Assembly (NCBI RefSeq): GCF_017874215.1
Contig: NZ_JAGGLB010000003.1
Span: forward strand, 434,001 to 498,000
Reading direction: 5' to 3'
DNA from: Paenibacillus eucommiae
GTDB taxonomy: Bacteria > Bacillota > Bacilli > Paenibacillales > NBRC-103111
DNA length: 64,000 nucleotides
The position numbers were made by a program, and so were the translations under genes. The first letter of the stretch is position 1; each line of letters begins with the position of its first letter. This document shows positions 8,024 to 16,957 of this stretch, piece by piece. The notes beneath the pieces were generated by a model. That model had not been told where the DNA came from. It worked only from the letters and a program-made list of their open reading frames with translations, and did not search any database.

Positions 8024-9465
8024 TGCTTACTCCAAAAGCGATTTCTGGTCAGTGGCCGGAACAAGCTGGGCCGCTTATTGTTGGAGGCATGAGGTCTTCT
8101 TACTACAACATCCGTCAGCTCATTGAGATGAAACGGTGCCGCTGGTCCCAAGTAAGGAATTCCGAATGAACGAAGCGAAGCCAAATGGGTCAATAACATA
8201 ATAACTCCTACCATAATACCAACATAGCCTAAAAGAGAGGCAAGAAACGTCATGCCGAATTGAAGAATACGAATAACGTAATTAGTGGCATTCGGCGGGA
8301 GTGTAAATGTACAAATACCGGTTAAAGCCGCGACGATTACCATAATCGGAGATACGATCCCGGCTTGCACTGCTGCCTGTCCCAATATGAGAGCGCCGAC
8401 TATGCTGACGGCTTGACCCACCTGCTTTGGCATACGAACGCCCGCTTCACGCATAATCTCAAAAGCAAACATCATCATAAAACTTTCAACAACCGCCGGG
8501 AAAGGAATCGGCTCTCTTGCTGATGCAATGCTCTGCAGTAGTGGTGTGGGAAGCAGCTCATGATGGTAAGTCACAGTGGCCACATACAAAGCCGGAAGCA
8601 GCATACCAAGAAATCCGCTGAACAACCGAAGTAAACGTATAACAGATCCGATATAGAAGTTCCAGTTGTAGTCCTCACTAACTTGAAATGCTTGTAAGAA
8701 CACAAAGGGTAAGAGCAATACAAAAGGAGTCCCTTGAACTAATACAGCCACTCTTCCATCAAGCATGGCACCAATAACTCTGTCCGGTCTCTCCGTAGAT
8801 TCAATCAAAGGAAACAATGTAAAGCGGTTATCGATAATCCATTCCTCAATATAATTGCTTTCCAATATGGCATCTATCGGTATTTCACTTATTCTGCAAT
8901 GAACTTCACGAACAATCTCCGGATTCGTTAATCCGCTGATGGAAAGAATAGCAAGACTTGTTTGGCTTAACTGACCAACTTTCAAATACTCGACCTTCAA
9001 CTTCGGTGAAGGAAAATGAAACCGGACCAAAGCAATGTTATTGTGCAGCGATTCAGTAAAGCCACTGCGTGGTCCCTTCACTGTAGCTTCGCTTGCTGGC
9101 TCCTCTACATTTCGGAGTTGAACTCCGAAGGTATCGAAGGCAACCCCATACTTATCCTCAGGAAACAGTAGTACCGTTAATCCTTGAACCAGATACCCGG
9201 CAGCGTCCTCAATGGTGTAAACCTTGGTTTCCTTTTGAAAAGGCAGCAGCATTTCTACATTATTCTTAAGCAGCAGCAGCATTTGCTCCAGCTTCTTTGC
9301 GTCTGTAAGACCGTCCAGATAACATACCGTAACCGTTTGTTCAAAATCGAGAGATAAATTTACTATAATTAAATCATCGGTAGCTTGCATCTGTTCGAAC
9401 AACCGTTTTGTGTTTTCAGCCGAACAGTCAGACAGCAGCGTTTTATTTACCTCCAAAAGATTCAC
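8020..9465 (-). CDS. GerA-family germinant-receptor subunit (operon 1)
   Basis: A 481-residue A subunit. The soluble N-terminal domain is residues 1-240. It contains the conserved GPRSGFTESLHNNIALVRFH motif and a DGRVAVLVQGTPFVLLLP segment leading into the membrane part, where LPTPLLQSIASAREPIPFP, REAGVRMPKQVGQAVSIVGA and the C-terminal GIPYLGP motif are clear. It lies between the B and C genes with 4-base overlaps on both sides. It works with the B subunit in nutrient recognition. Confidence 0.95.
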   Translation of the reverse strand: MNLLEVNKTLLSDCSAENTKRLFEQMQATDDLIIVNLSLDFEQTVTVCYLDGLTDAKKLEQMLLLLKNNVEMLLPFQKETKVYTIEDAAGYLVQGLTVLLFPEDKYGVAFDTFGVQLRNVEEPASEATVKGPRSGFTESLHNNIALVRFHFPSPKLKVEYLKVGQLSQTSLAILSISGLTNPEIVREVHCRISEIPIDAILESNYIEEWIIDNRFTLFPLIESTERPDRVIGAMLDGRVAVLVQGTPFVLLLPFVFLQAFQVSEDYNWNFYIGSVIRLLRLFSGFLGMLLPALYVATVTYHHELLPTPLLQSIASAREPIPFPAVVESFMMMFAFEIMREAGVRMPKQVGQAVSIVGALILGQAAVQAGIVSPIMVIVAALTGICTFTLPPNATNYVIRILQFGMTFLASLLGYVGIMVGVIMLLTHLASLRSFGIPYLGPAAPFHLNELTDVVVRRPHASNNKRPSLFRPLTRNRFWSKQ

Positions 9466-10559
9466 CTGCTTCTTCTATATTTCTCTTTGACGTGTGCTGC
9501 AAGTAGCAATGCGGACGGAACAAAGAACTGAAAAAGCACAAAATACCAGGCTTGTTTATCATAAAAAGAGGCTATTTCAATCAGTCCCCAAGCTTTGTAT
9601 TTGGAGCAAATCACAAATGCAGCAGCCAGAGGAACAATGAACCGTCGGGGCTGCCGAAGCCGCAGCAAATCTGAAAGCCCCTGAAGCGCAGACCAGAAAT
9701 AAACGGTGATTTTGACAAATGAACTCATAACCCAAATAGCAACAAGGGCAGCATCGAATCGTTCTATATTGTGGAAAAAGCTTATGTTCTGAATCAGACT
9801 AATGCTTGGATATGTAAATGTAGCCGTGGTTTCCCCTCCAAGGATCATAGTACAGGATAGAACGGCAAGCAAAAGTATGCAAAAGATAACACCAACAGCT
9901 GCCATGGCGTAATAAGGAGTATGCTTGGTATGGCGAACGTGCCGGATGATCATGGAAATAAACATCAAATCCCCAAACCATGAGACAGAAACCATCAATC
10001 CCTTCAATGGCTTAACCATTCCATGCTCCAAAACGGGAAGCAGGTATTCTGGATGGTACTGGCTGATTAATAACATATAAATAGCTAGAAAAGTGAATGT
10101 CGTAACAACAAAAATGATTTCTGCTACACGGGCAAATACTTCAAGACCATAATAAACGGCATATGCACACATGATGGCGCCAGCTATCAGGTACCAGGTC
10201 ATCGAAATCGCCGGATCAAGGGTGATGATAAAAAACTGGGAGAATTCACGGAGTACCCAAGTCGCAAGATCCAAGAAATAAAAAATAAATACGAGTGCTA
10301 ATAATCCGCCAAACCAGCGCCCAAACACGTGTAAACAAATAGTAATCAAATTTTTTTCCGGGTACATCCGATTCAGCCATAAAAAAACAAATATATTCAA
10401 TAAGCCAATAGCTCCACCAACAACAACCAAATACCAGGAATCACGTCCTGCATAGTGAGCTAATGTTGATGGAGCATATAAGCTTGATGTTCCAATTGTC
10501 GCCACTACGACTAAGGCCAGCATTTGCTGGTTAGAAATCACGACTGCTCTTTCCATCAC
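9462..10559 (-). CDS. GerB-family germinant-receptor permease subunit (operon 1)
   Basis: A 365-residue, roughly ten-segment membrane protein of the APC-related spore-germination family, likely the ligand-sensing subunit. It begins ISNQQMLALVVVATIGTSSLYAPSTLAHYAGRDSW and has the characteristic LPVLEHGMVKPLKG and HNIERFDAALVAIWVMSSFVKITV blocks. It is the first gene of the operon, so the order is B-A-C rather than the textbook A-B-C. A sigma-G-like promoter lies 35 bases upstream, consistent with forespore expression. Confidence 0.93.
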   Translation of the reverse strand: MMERAVVISNQQMLALVVVATIGTSSLYAPSTLAHYAGRDSWYLVVVGGAIGLLNIFVFLWLNRMYPEKNLITICLHVFGRWFGGLLALVFIFYFLDLATWVLREFSQFFIITLDPAISMTWYLIAGAIMCAYAVYYGLEVFARVAEIIFVVTTFTFLAIYMLLISQYHPEYLLPVLEHGMVKPLKGLMVSVSWFGDLMFISMIIRHVRHTKHTPYYAMAAVGVIFCILLLAVLSCTMILGGETTATFTYPSISLIQNISFFHNIERFDAALVAIWVMSSFVKITVYFWSALQGLSDLLRLRQPRRFIVPLAAAFVICSKYKAWGLIEIASFYDKQAWYFVLFQFFVPSALLLAAHVKEKYRRSR

Positions 10560-10593
10560 ACACCTCCACCTTCACTTCTACTTTCACTTACGT

Positions 10594-10622
10594 TAGTATG
10601 ATCCGCAATATGTTAATTATTC
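10594..10622 (-). promoter_or_regulatory. Candidate sigma-G promoter of ger operon 1
   Basis: Minus-strand GAATA (10618-10622), a 17-base spacer, then CATACTA (10594-10600). Both halves match the B. subtilis sigma-G consensus GHATR-N17/18-CATWHTA exactly, and the site is correctly placed before the GerB start at 10559. Ger operons are known sigma-G targets. Confidence 0.7.
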
Positions 10623-10671
10623 CATGCATAACAGAGCGTAAAATGAAGAAGTCTACATCAGAGGTGCCGAT

Positions 10672-10896
10672 ATGAAAGCTTACGTGTATGTGTACTCGTT
10701 GATAGGCGTTTGGTTTTGTGTTTTGTTTGCGTATCTGCCCAATAGTAAATGGTTTGAATTGATCGCCAGAAATCCATGGGGATTTATTCGTATCGATGCG
10801 ATCATTCTTGTTCCTGTGTTGATAGGCTTATTTATAGCAGATCGGAGTCAGCCTCCCGCTGCCTCGAATCCTTCAGATAGCTTTCCTGAAAAATAA
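10672..10896 (+). CDS. Small two-segment membrane protein, divergent from ger operon 1
   Basis: A 74-residue protein with hydrophobic segments at about 6-24 and 42-58 and a Pro/Ser-rich tail. ATG is preceded by AGAGGTG, and a strong terminator follows. It is divergent from the germination operon. Its size and topology recall the small accessory proteins found near ger operons, but the divergent orientation is unusual for those and the sequence is not one I recognise. Confidence 0.6.
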   Translation: MKAYVYVYSLIGVWFCVLFAYLPNSKWFELIARNPWGFIRIDAIILVPVLIGLFIADRSQPPAASNPSDSFPEK

Positions 10897-10923
10897 GAGC
10901 TGCTCCTGCTTTTCTGAAAACGC

Positions 10924-10966
10924 AAAGAAGGACGATGAAATCAATGATTTCATCGTCCTTCTTTTT
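10924..10966 (+). terminator. Strong intrinsic terminator after the small membrane gene
   Basis: A perfect hairpin with arms AAGGACGATGAAATCA and TGATTTCATCGTCCTT is followed by CTTTTT on the plus strand. It separates the small gene from the converging nitroreductase gene. Confidence 0.9.
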
Positions 10967-11028
10967 AGTCTTCTTTTACTCAATAATATTTGATCAAAAG
11001 CTCTATTTGTTCAATCCTGCTGCCCTGC

Positions 11029-11628
11029 TTACTTAATTACTTTCAGACGGTCTTCTAATGGTGCGAATTGTTTTTCACCTGGAAGTGCAGTAGGTTTGCC
11101 GAAAGGCATTTGAGCAATTAATTTCCAAGTCGTTGGAAGATCCCACTCACTGCTTATTTGTTGATCAATTAGAGGGTTGTAGTGCTGCAAGGAAGCGCCG
11201 TAGCCTTCCAATTCCAAAGCCGTCCATACTACAAACTGCAGCATGCCAGAGGAATGTTCAGACCAAACCGGGAATCTGTCCTGGTAAAGAGCAAATTGTT
11301 CTTGTAATCCTTGAATAACAGCCTGATCTTCAAAAAATAGAACAGTTCCATAACCACTGCGGAAAGCTGCCATTTTTTCTTCAGTAGGTGCGAAGTTTTC
11401 TGCAGGAACGATTTGTCTCAAGGTTTCTTTTGTAATATCCCACAATTTGTCATGCTGCTCGTTCAGCAATACGACAACTCTACCACTTTGTGAATTAAAG
11501 GAAGACGGTGTGTGCAGAACTGCATCTCCAACGATTTCCTCAATGCGCTCATCGCTCGCAACAAATTCTTTGCTAATCCCATAAATGCTGCGTCTTTCTT
11601 TTGTAGCTGTAATAAAATCTTTACTCAT
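11029..11628 (-). CDS. Nitroreductase-family oxidoreductase
   Basis: A 199-residue flavin-dependent NAD(P)H oxidoreductase. The N-terminal RRSIYGISKEF, the VLHTPSSFNSQSGRVVVLL flavin-binding block and ELEGYGASLQHYNP are typical of the HBN1/YodC/MhqN-type nitroreductases. AAAGGAG precedes the ATG. It is monocistronic with its own promoter, and an HxlR regulator gene lies upstream in the same direction. In B. subtilis the neighbouring pair YodB/YodC (HxlR plus nitroreductase) answers quinone and diamide stress, so a similar job is likely. Confidence 0.9.
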   Translation of the reverse strand: MSKDFITATKERRSIYGISKEFVASDERIEEIVGDAVLHTPSSFNSQSGRVVVLLNEQHDKLWDITKETLRQIVPAENFAPTEEKMAAFRSGYGTVLFFEDQAVIQGLQEQFALYQDRFPVWSEHSSGMLQFVVWTALELEGYGASLQHYNPLIDQQISSEWDLPTTWKLIAQMPFGKPTALPGEKQFAPLEDRLKVIK

Positions 11629-11733
11629 GATTTCATGCTCCTTTTAATGTTTATTTGATAACTTCAGCTGCAAGCAATGGCTTGATCTGAAGTCCATCTT
11701 ATTTATTCCCTATCCAACCAGCCTTCCTTTGTT

Positions 11734-11764
11734 ATTATAATTTATAAACTTACATTATGTAAGT
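11734..11764 (-). promoter_or_regulatory. Nitroreductase promoter overlapped by a palindromic operator
   Basis: Minus-strand -35 TTACAT (11757-11762) and -10 TATAAT (11734-11739) are spaced by 17 bases. The 17-base palindrome ACTTACATTATGTAAGT (11748-11764) covers the -35 element, an ideal repressor site, plausibly for the adjacent HxlR protein. Confidence 0.7.
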
Positions 11765-11877
11765 AGGCACTTTAATGTTTGATAGTATCAAAAAGTATAC
11801 CGTAGGATGGCAGCAGCTATATTGTTTTAGAAAGAAAAATAAGATTGTGCAAACCTCAGGAAAACAACTTCTGCTGG

Positions 11878-11940
11878 TAGTCTGTTTGAGTGTGACACGT
11901 TCGACACTTTGTAGCTGAGAAAGGGAATGGTCTGTGGCAA
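11878..11940 (-). repeat. Dispersed intergenic element, remnant of the right-hand end
   Basis: GTCTGTTTGAGTGTGACACG, then TTTGTAGCTGAGAAAGGGAA, matches the right-hand part of copy 3 (GTCCGTTTGAG..., TTTGTAGCTGAGAGGGAAAG) in the same orientation. The central palindrome is lost. The other bases between 11630 and 12023 hold the nitroreductase promoter and nothing else I can name. Confidence 0.6.
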
Positions 11941-12023
11941 ATATCGGATGAATCCTATACAATAATCATTGAATAAACAAATAATCCCATGGCCCCGTAC
12001 CATGGAATCAATTTTAGTATATT

Positions 12024-12380
12024 TTATTTATTATCGGCTGCCAGCTGCTCTTCCTTCTTTTTCATACGTTCCAAATGGGCATAGCCCCATTGATGCATGC
12101 TATCTAGAATGGGCTCCAAGCTTCTCCCATATTCTGTTATGGAATATTCAACTTTGGGAGGAATTTGCGGATATACAACCCGCAGAATGATATCCTGCTC
12201 TTCAAGCTCACGCAAATGCATGGTAAGCATTCTTTGGGTAATATCGGGCATTAACTTTTTCAACTCATTGAATCGTTTAGTCCCTCCTATCATTAAATGT
12301 GAGAGAATAGTGGGCTTCCATTTTCCTACAATCATATCTAAAACAACGACGAATTTACATTGATCCGGATCTTTTTCCAT
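12024..12380 (-). CDS. HxlR-family regulator (YodB-like, redox cysteine)
   Basis: A 118-residue winged-helix regulator. MIVGKWKPTILSHLMIGGTKRFNELKKLMPDITQRMLTMHLRELEE is the HxlR DNA-binding core. A single cysteine at residue 8 lies just before it, the position of the redox-sensing Cys6 in B. subtilis YodB. It lies upstream of, and in the same direction as, the nitroreductase gene, whose promoter bears a palindrome. It probably represses that gene until quinones or electrophiles modify the cysteine; target and signal are inferred. Confidence 0.88.
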   Translation of the reverse strand: MEKDPDQCKFVVVLDMIVGKWKPTILSHLMIGGTKRFNELKKLMPDITQRMLTMHLRELEEQDIILRVVYPQIPPKVEYSITEYGRSLEPILDSMHQWGYAHLERMKKKEEQLAADNK

Positions 12381-12574
12381 TCACCTGGTCTCCCTTTTCA
12401 CAAATATCGTTCCTATCCATAATAATAATAATAATAACATACATCATACTGCCTCAGCGCAGTCTAAGCACCTGCCCGGTACGAATGGTAAATAGCCCCT
12501 ACATTTCCTGCAGGGGTTTCTTATATAAATTTGCTATATATTTCAATCATTTATTTCAATCATTTTTTCAATGA

Positions 12575-12976
12575 TTACAACACTATCGTCATTTGGTCAG
12601 CAAGATCAATAATCTTCTTTTGCCTTAATTGCTCTTCCATACTTTGCTCCGCTTCCATCATCACTTTCTGGATCTTGCATTCCGTATTGTGAAAAAGCGA
12701 GCAGCTGAATAAAGAAGCCGTGCCTTCAATGGCATGTATAATGTCCAGGAACGTGATATCTTCCTTTTTCCGGGATAGTTTATATCCACCATTAGCTCCG
12801 GAAGCAGATTCTATCATTCTGGCTTTAACGAGCTTGGTTAAAATTTTGGAAAGATAGGTGGGAGAAACCCCTTGAAACTCAGCCAGCTGTTGTACTCCAA
12901 TGGGTTTATTCGGTGAAGCAGCAACCAGGTAAAGCATCGTGTGCAGGGCATAATTGGTCGCTTTCGAATATTTCAT
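12575..12976 (-). CDS. Rrf2-family transcriptional regulator
   Basis: A 133-residue Rrf2 protein. YALHTMLYLVA and GVSPTYLSKILTKLVKARMIES give the winged helix, followed by GANGGYKLSR and the dimerisation helix. Only two cysteines occur in the usual ligand region (FSCSLFHNTEC), so a three-cysteine Fe-S cluster of the NsrR or IscR kind is unlikely; a thiol switch or no cofactor is more probable (YwnA-like). The start was set at the ATG at 12976, 9 bases after GAGGGG; the in-frame TTG at 12985 directly abuts that site. No obvious partner gene. Confidence 0.85.
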   Translation of the reverse strand: MKYSKATNYALHTMLYLVAASPNKPIGVQQLAEFQGVSPTYLSKILTKLVKARMIESASGANGGYKLSRKKEDITFLDIIHAIEGTASLFSCSLFHNTECKIQKVMMEAEQSMEEQLRQKKIIDLADQMTIVL

Positions 12977-13040
12977 CGTTTTCAACCCCTCTATTAAGGA
13001 TTTTATTTATCTATAATACCCTCAATATTTCTTTCCTGTC

Positions 13041-13065
13041 AAGCTAAGCCCTTCAAGGGCTTAGC
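13041..13065 (-). terminator. Hairpin at the end of the kdp operon
   Basis: GCTAAGCCCTT and AAGGGCTTAGC form a near-perfect stem spanning the stop codon of the hydrolase gene. The T-run is poor, so this may protect the 3' end rather than terminate strongly. Confidence 0.4.
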
Positions 13066-13891
13066 CCTGAGAATAGCGCTGCATCCATTCTCTTGATTGC
13101 AGGAGTTGCTGCTCCTCTAAAAATTGCTGGACAATTTCATTAAACCGCTGCGGCTGACACAAGTTGCTAGGATCACATGAATCTGCAATCACTTCAAGGC
13201 GTGCATCGGGGAGCAGTTTCGCAGTCTTCTGCATGTCCTCTATTTTCCCGTTCAAATAGTCACCTACCAGGCATAAAGCCGGAACTTTAACCCGCGGCAA
13301 AAAGTCTGTATAATCAATTTCACTGATAGCTATTCTCTGTTTCAGCAGCTCTCTCGATCTTTTATGCAAGATTCCTTTCCTTAGTGCCAAATAGGCCATA
13401 TCCCAACGATTGTACATAATTTTTAACGAACGCAAAAAGAATTCTCCAGGTAAATAATAAGTAAACCAGCTGGCTGCAGATATAGTTTGTAAGGATTTTC
13501 CCAGAGTTGTAGTAATCACATTATTGCAAAAGCTGTCTGATAAAATAATAGCACTTACGAGATTTGGAAATAAACATGAAAATTTCTGCACCACAATACC
13601 GCCATAGGAAATACCAATGAATACCGCTTGTTGAATACCTATATATGTTAGCAGGGTCCTGAGATCCTCGCATTGAGTTTCGATAATTTCATCGTTGGAT
13701 ACTACTAATTTTCCCGACTGCCCGTTTCCTCTCAGGTCGACAGTTATGACCGTACACATTTTCTGGAAAAATTCCATTTGCGGCTTAAACATTTCATGCG
13801 TTAACCCATGGCTGTGGATAAAGATCAAGGGGACTCCGCTGCCATGTACCTCGTAATAAAGTGAAGTCCCATTCAATTTTCTAATCGGCAA
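13061..13891 (-). CDS. Alpha/beta hydrolase at the 3' end of the kdp operon
   Basis: A 276-residue alpha/beta-hydrolase-fold protein. It has the HSHGLTHEMF oxyanion region, GISYGG nucleophile elbow (about residues 94-99) and VKVPALCLVGDYLNG acid segment. The usual C-terminal histidine (normally G-H) is replaced by SCDPSNLCQP, so the triad may be incomplete. The start is TTG at 13891 with AAAGGAG 9 bases upstream. It follows the KdpD-like gene by 27 bases and is probably co-transcribed. Any role in potassium uptake would be speculative. Confidence 0.8.
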   Translation of the reverse strand: MPIRKLNGTSLYYEVHGSGVPLIFIHSHGLTHEMFKPQMEFFQKMCTVITVDLRGNGQSGKLVVSNDEIIETQCEDLRTLLTYIGIQQAVFIGISYGGIVVQKFSCLFPNLVSAIILSDSFCNNVITTTLGKSLQTISAASWFTYYLPGEFFLRSLKIMYNRWDMAYLALRKGILHKRSRELLKQRIAISEIDYTDFLPRVKVPALCLVGDYLNGKIEDMQKTAKLLPDARLEVIADSCDPSNLCQPQRFNEIVQQFLEEQQLLQSREWMQRYSQG

Positions 13892-13918
13892 CCCGTCCAG
13901 CTCCTTTATGTAACTCCC

Positions 13919-16246
13919 TTATTTTTCAGCATGCGGATCGAAATCGGCAACGACCAATACATCCATATGCCTTCCATGACGCATAATCGTTTTGACCACT
14001 GATTTTTTCGTTATTTTCGCCCAAAAATTTGGCTTGGACTGCCCCACAATCATCTGGGTGCTTTTATTTGTATTCGCCTTTTTCAGCAAAATATGAGGAA
14101 TTTGACTGTGTCCGCCGGCATTCAGGATTTCAAATCTCCCGCGTAACCTTGCTGTTAAATCCTGCAGCACTTGAATGCGCTGCTTCAACTCATCTGGAAT
14201 CACTGGATCACTGTGAACATAAGTTACCACCCAATCTGCCTTCAAACGATACGCTATCCGGAAGCCTCGTCTTATTAACCGCTCGGCATTTGGACTTGTC
14301 GTCACCCCAACAAAGATGGATTCGCGTCTGCGCCAAGGCCCACGAAGTGAATCCTTCCGCTCCCAGGCTTCCAGCCTTTCGTCGACATCATCAGCCAATT
14401 CCCGTAAAGCCAGCTCTCTGAGAGCAATCAGATTACCGATTTTAAAAAAGTTGCCCAAAGCCTGATCTACTTTATTCAATGCGTATATTTTCCCTTCCCG
14501 CATGCGCTGTTGAAGCGATTTGGGCGCTACATCAATAAGCTCAACCTCGTCTGCCATACGTAATATATGATCCGGAACCGTTTCCCGTACACGCACTCCG
14601 GTAATTTGCTCAACAGCATCGTTTAAGCTCTCCAAATGCTGAACGTTCATCGTCGAAATGACAGAGATACCAGCCTCTAACAGTTCGGCGATATCTTCGT
14701 ACCTTTTTTTGTGTTTGCTGCCAGGCATGTTTGTATGTGCAAGCTCATCTACAAGCACCACTTCAGGATTTCGGCGAATGATCGCAGCGGTATCCATTTC
14801 TTGCAAAGTTGTGCCGCGGTACAGAATCGTTTCACGCGGGATCATTTGCAGCAGGCCTACCTGATCCGATGTTTCCTTTCGTTCATGGGCTTCAAGCAGA
14901 CCGATTACAACGTCGATCCCTTTTTTGAGCAAATCATTTCCTTCCCGCAGCATCGTATACGTTTTGCCGACACCTGGCGCGGCGCCGATATAAACTTTAA
15001 ACCGTCCTTTGCGTATTTCTTCAATTTTCTCTTCCACTTCAGCATGGCTCAATCTGCGGTATGGGTCTTTCGGCTGCTTGATGACCTGCATTTTGGTTGG
15101 AAGAATCCGTTCTCCTTCTTGCTCGGCCCGGTCTGCAACGAAATAAACATCCACATTTTTCGTTTTTTTCAGAATGCCGTTCACAACCGATCCCCGCCAC
15201 AGCTCCTGCCAAAAGCTTTGCTTGGAATGTCCCAGCACAATTCTCGTTACGTTATGCTCTACAGCATATTGAAGCAGGACACTGGAAAGCCGCCATCTGC
15301 TCGTTAATGGCAGCTCTTCGAAGCTTGCACCAATTTTTTCTGCCAGCTTTACTATAGACCGCTTGAAGGCAGCTGCTTCTTTCGTTAACGTTTTTTTGGG
15401 ATGCACCAACGTTGCAACCAGCAGGTCCCCGCCCAGTCTTCTGGCAATTTGCTGTCCGCGGCGTATATAGATCGATCCGTTCCAATGGTATTGAGCCGAG
15501 ACAAGAATTCGCTCCACAGCTCCGGACGGGCCCATAAGACCTTGTTCCTCTCGATGCTTTTCCAATGATTCGTTGACATCCTCGGCAACTAACCGCAAAG
15601 CAAGTTCACGCAATTTGGCAATGTTGCCCCGTTTGAATAATGAGGGGGCAGTGTCGCTCTGGACATGGCCCTCCTCCAAGCGCTTTAGTATTGTTTCAGG
15701 TGTCACATCGATCAATCTGACCTCATCTGCCAATTCAAGCGTATCTGCCGGAACGAAAGTCTCCACTACGATTCCCGTCCATTTCTTAGCAAGCTCCATA
15801 GCTCCTTCCAGCTCATATACATTCACAGTGGCAATAACACTGATGCCGCGGCTGAGCAAAAATTGGATGTCGTCGAGACGGGTCGGGAATGTGGCTTCCG
15901 GCCGATTGGTATGGGCAAGCCCATCGACAAGTACAACCTCCGGATTGCGTTCGAGCAGCGCATCGATGTTTAAATCCTTGCGCTGCGTTTCCTCCTTCAT
16001 CCAATGAATGCTGGGTACCCGCTCCAGATCACGGACTTGCTCCACCGTTTCCGGTCTCTGTCTTGTCGATACAGCGCATATGACTACATCAATCCCCTGC
16101 TGCTTAAGCAGCTGGCCTTCCCGCAGCATGTGGTAGGTTTTCCCTGAGCCGCTTACGGCGCCGATGTAGATTTTCAATCTTCCGCGATGAAGCTTGGAAA
16201 TGGACAACAGAATTTCTTCAGGCGTTTTGCGTCTAAAGCTTTCCAT
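13919..16246 (-). CDS. kdpD: Tandem KdpD sensor/USP protein lacking transmembrane and kinase domains
   Basis: 775 residues made of two head-to-tail copies of the cytoplasmic input half of KdpD: KdpD domain 23-232 plus universal-stress domain 245-375, then KdpD domain 414-625 plus USP domain 642-770. The second copy keeps Walker A GAAPGVGKT (421-429), DELAHTN (500-506) and NVQHLES. The first has GAVSGSGKT (29-37) but DGLAHTN (108-114) and NVYELEG, so it is partly degenerate. There is no transmembrane bundle, HisKA or ATPase domain, and no KdpE gene nearby. Standalone N-terminal KdpD proteins are known in some Gram-positives; the duplication is notable. In S. aureus the KdpD USP domain binds c-di-AMP; here that is inference. 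Confidence 0.88.
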   Translation of the reverse strand: MESFRRKTPEEILLSISKLHRGRLKIYIGAVSGSGKTYHMLREGQLLKQQGIDVVICAVSTRQRPETVEQVRDLERVPSIHWMKEETQRKDLNIDALLERNPEVVLVDGLAHTNRPEATFPTRLDDIQFLLSRGISVIATVNVYELEGAMELAKKWTGIVVETFVPADTLELADEVRLIDVTPETILKRLEEGHVQSDTAPSLFKRGNIAKLRELALRLVAEDVNESLEKHREEQGLMGPSGAVERILVSAQYHWNGSIYIRRGQQIARRLGGDLLVATLVHPKKTLTKEAAAFKRSIVKLAEKIGASFEELPLTSRWRLSSVLLQYAVEHNVTRIVLGHSKQSFWQELWRGSVVNGILKKTKNVDVYFVADRAEQEGERILPTKMQVIKQPKDPYRRLSHAEVEEKIEEIRKGRFKVYIGAAPGVGKTYTMLREGNDLLKKGIDVVIGLLEAHERKETSDQVGLLQMIPRETILYRGTTLQEMDTAAIIRRNPEVVLVDELAHTNMPGSKHKKRYEDIAELLEAGISVISTMNVQHLESLNDAVEQITGVRVRETVPDHILRMADEVELIDVAPKSLQQRMREGKIYALNKVDQALGNFFKIGNLIALRELALRELADDVDERLEAWERKDSLRGPWRRRESIFVGVTTSPNAERLIRRGFRIAYRLKADWVVTYVHSDPVIPDELKQRIQVLQDLTARLRGRFEILNAGGHSQIPHILLKKANTNKSTQMIVGQSKPNFWAKITKKSVVKTIMRHGRHMDVLVVADFDPHAEK

Positions 16247-16293
16247 ACGAACATCCCTCCCCCTTTCTCTCCCGGCATATCCATGAATAACTT

Positions 16294-16899
16294 TTACTTG
16301 CCAATGAGCTCATCAAGCGCGATGTTTAGCTTCAATACATTCACCCGCGGTTCTCCGAATATGCCCAGATCCCGAGCTTCCGTATGCTTGTTAATCAACT
16401 GTTCCAATTGACCGCTGGAAATGCCGGTTACCTTGCTGATGCGAGGTATTTGTACCTCGGCCGATTCAGGTGTAATATGCGGGTCCAGGCCCGATCCGGA
16501 GTTGGTAATAAGATCGATAGGCAGTTGGCTCACTGGTACATCCGGGTTGTTCGTCTTCCATAGCTCTATGGATGCTTGGGTACGTTTGAGCAGCTCCGGA
16601 TTCGAAGGCCCATAATTATTCGTTCCAGAAGCTTCCGCTTTGTAATCGATGCTGGAAACTCTGCCGTGAAAATATCTGGGATCCGTGAAAGATTGACCGA
16701 TCATTTCTGAGCCAATAATGACTCCTGAACTATTTGTAAGTAAACTGCTGTTGGCTTTGCCAGGCATCAGCACTTGTGCGATTCCCGTGCATACCAAAGG
16801 ATAGAGGATACCGCACAGCACGATGAACAAGATTCCGATGCGAACGATGGTAAAGAGATAAGCTCCGCCTGTCATAACTGGATGGCTCGTTTTATTCAT
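16294..16899 (-). CDS. kdpC: Potassium-transporting ATPase subunit C
   Basis: A 201-residue single-span membrane subunit of the KdpFABC high-affinity K+ pump. One N-terminal transmembrane helix (about 15-37) contains the typical [17 protein letters not shown]. It is followed by [35 protein letters not shown] and a C-terminal [14 protein letters not shown], all KdpC hallmarks. The gene is 58 bases after kdpB and 47 before the KdpD-like gene. Length is normal. Confidence 0.96.
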   Translation of the reverse strand: MNKTSHPVMTGGAYLFTIVRIGILFIVLCGILYPLVCTGIAQVLMPGKANSSLLTNSSGVIIGSEMIGQSFTDPRYFHGRVSSIDYKAEASGTNNYGPSNPELLKRTQASIELWKTNNPDVPVSQLPIDLITNSGSGLDPHITPESAEVQIPRISKVTGISSGQLEQLINKHTEARDLGIFGEPRVNVLKLNIALDELIGK

Positions 16900-16957
16900 C
16901 TTTTTTCAATCCTCTCTACTTATCTAAATCCATATACGTGACTAGATCCATGCATGA

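Noticed and set aside
11750..11962. Small minus-strand open frame in the nitroreductase upstream region
   Set aside because: It overlaps a promoter and a dispersed-element remnant, with no ribosome site and no sensible protein pattern.
12418..12438. AAT trinucleotide run upstream of the HxlR gene as a phase-variable tract
   Set aside because: Five imperfect units outside any coding region and not between recognisable -35 and -10 elements; too short to argue for slippage control.
12470..12575. GC-rich stem CCCCTACA...TGCAGGGG as terminator of the Rrf2 gene
   Set aside because: On the minus strand the stem is not followed by a T-run; on the plus strand there is no gene to terminate. Left uncalled.
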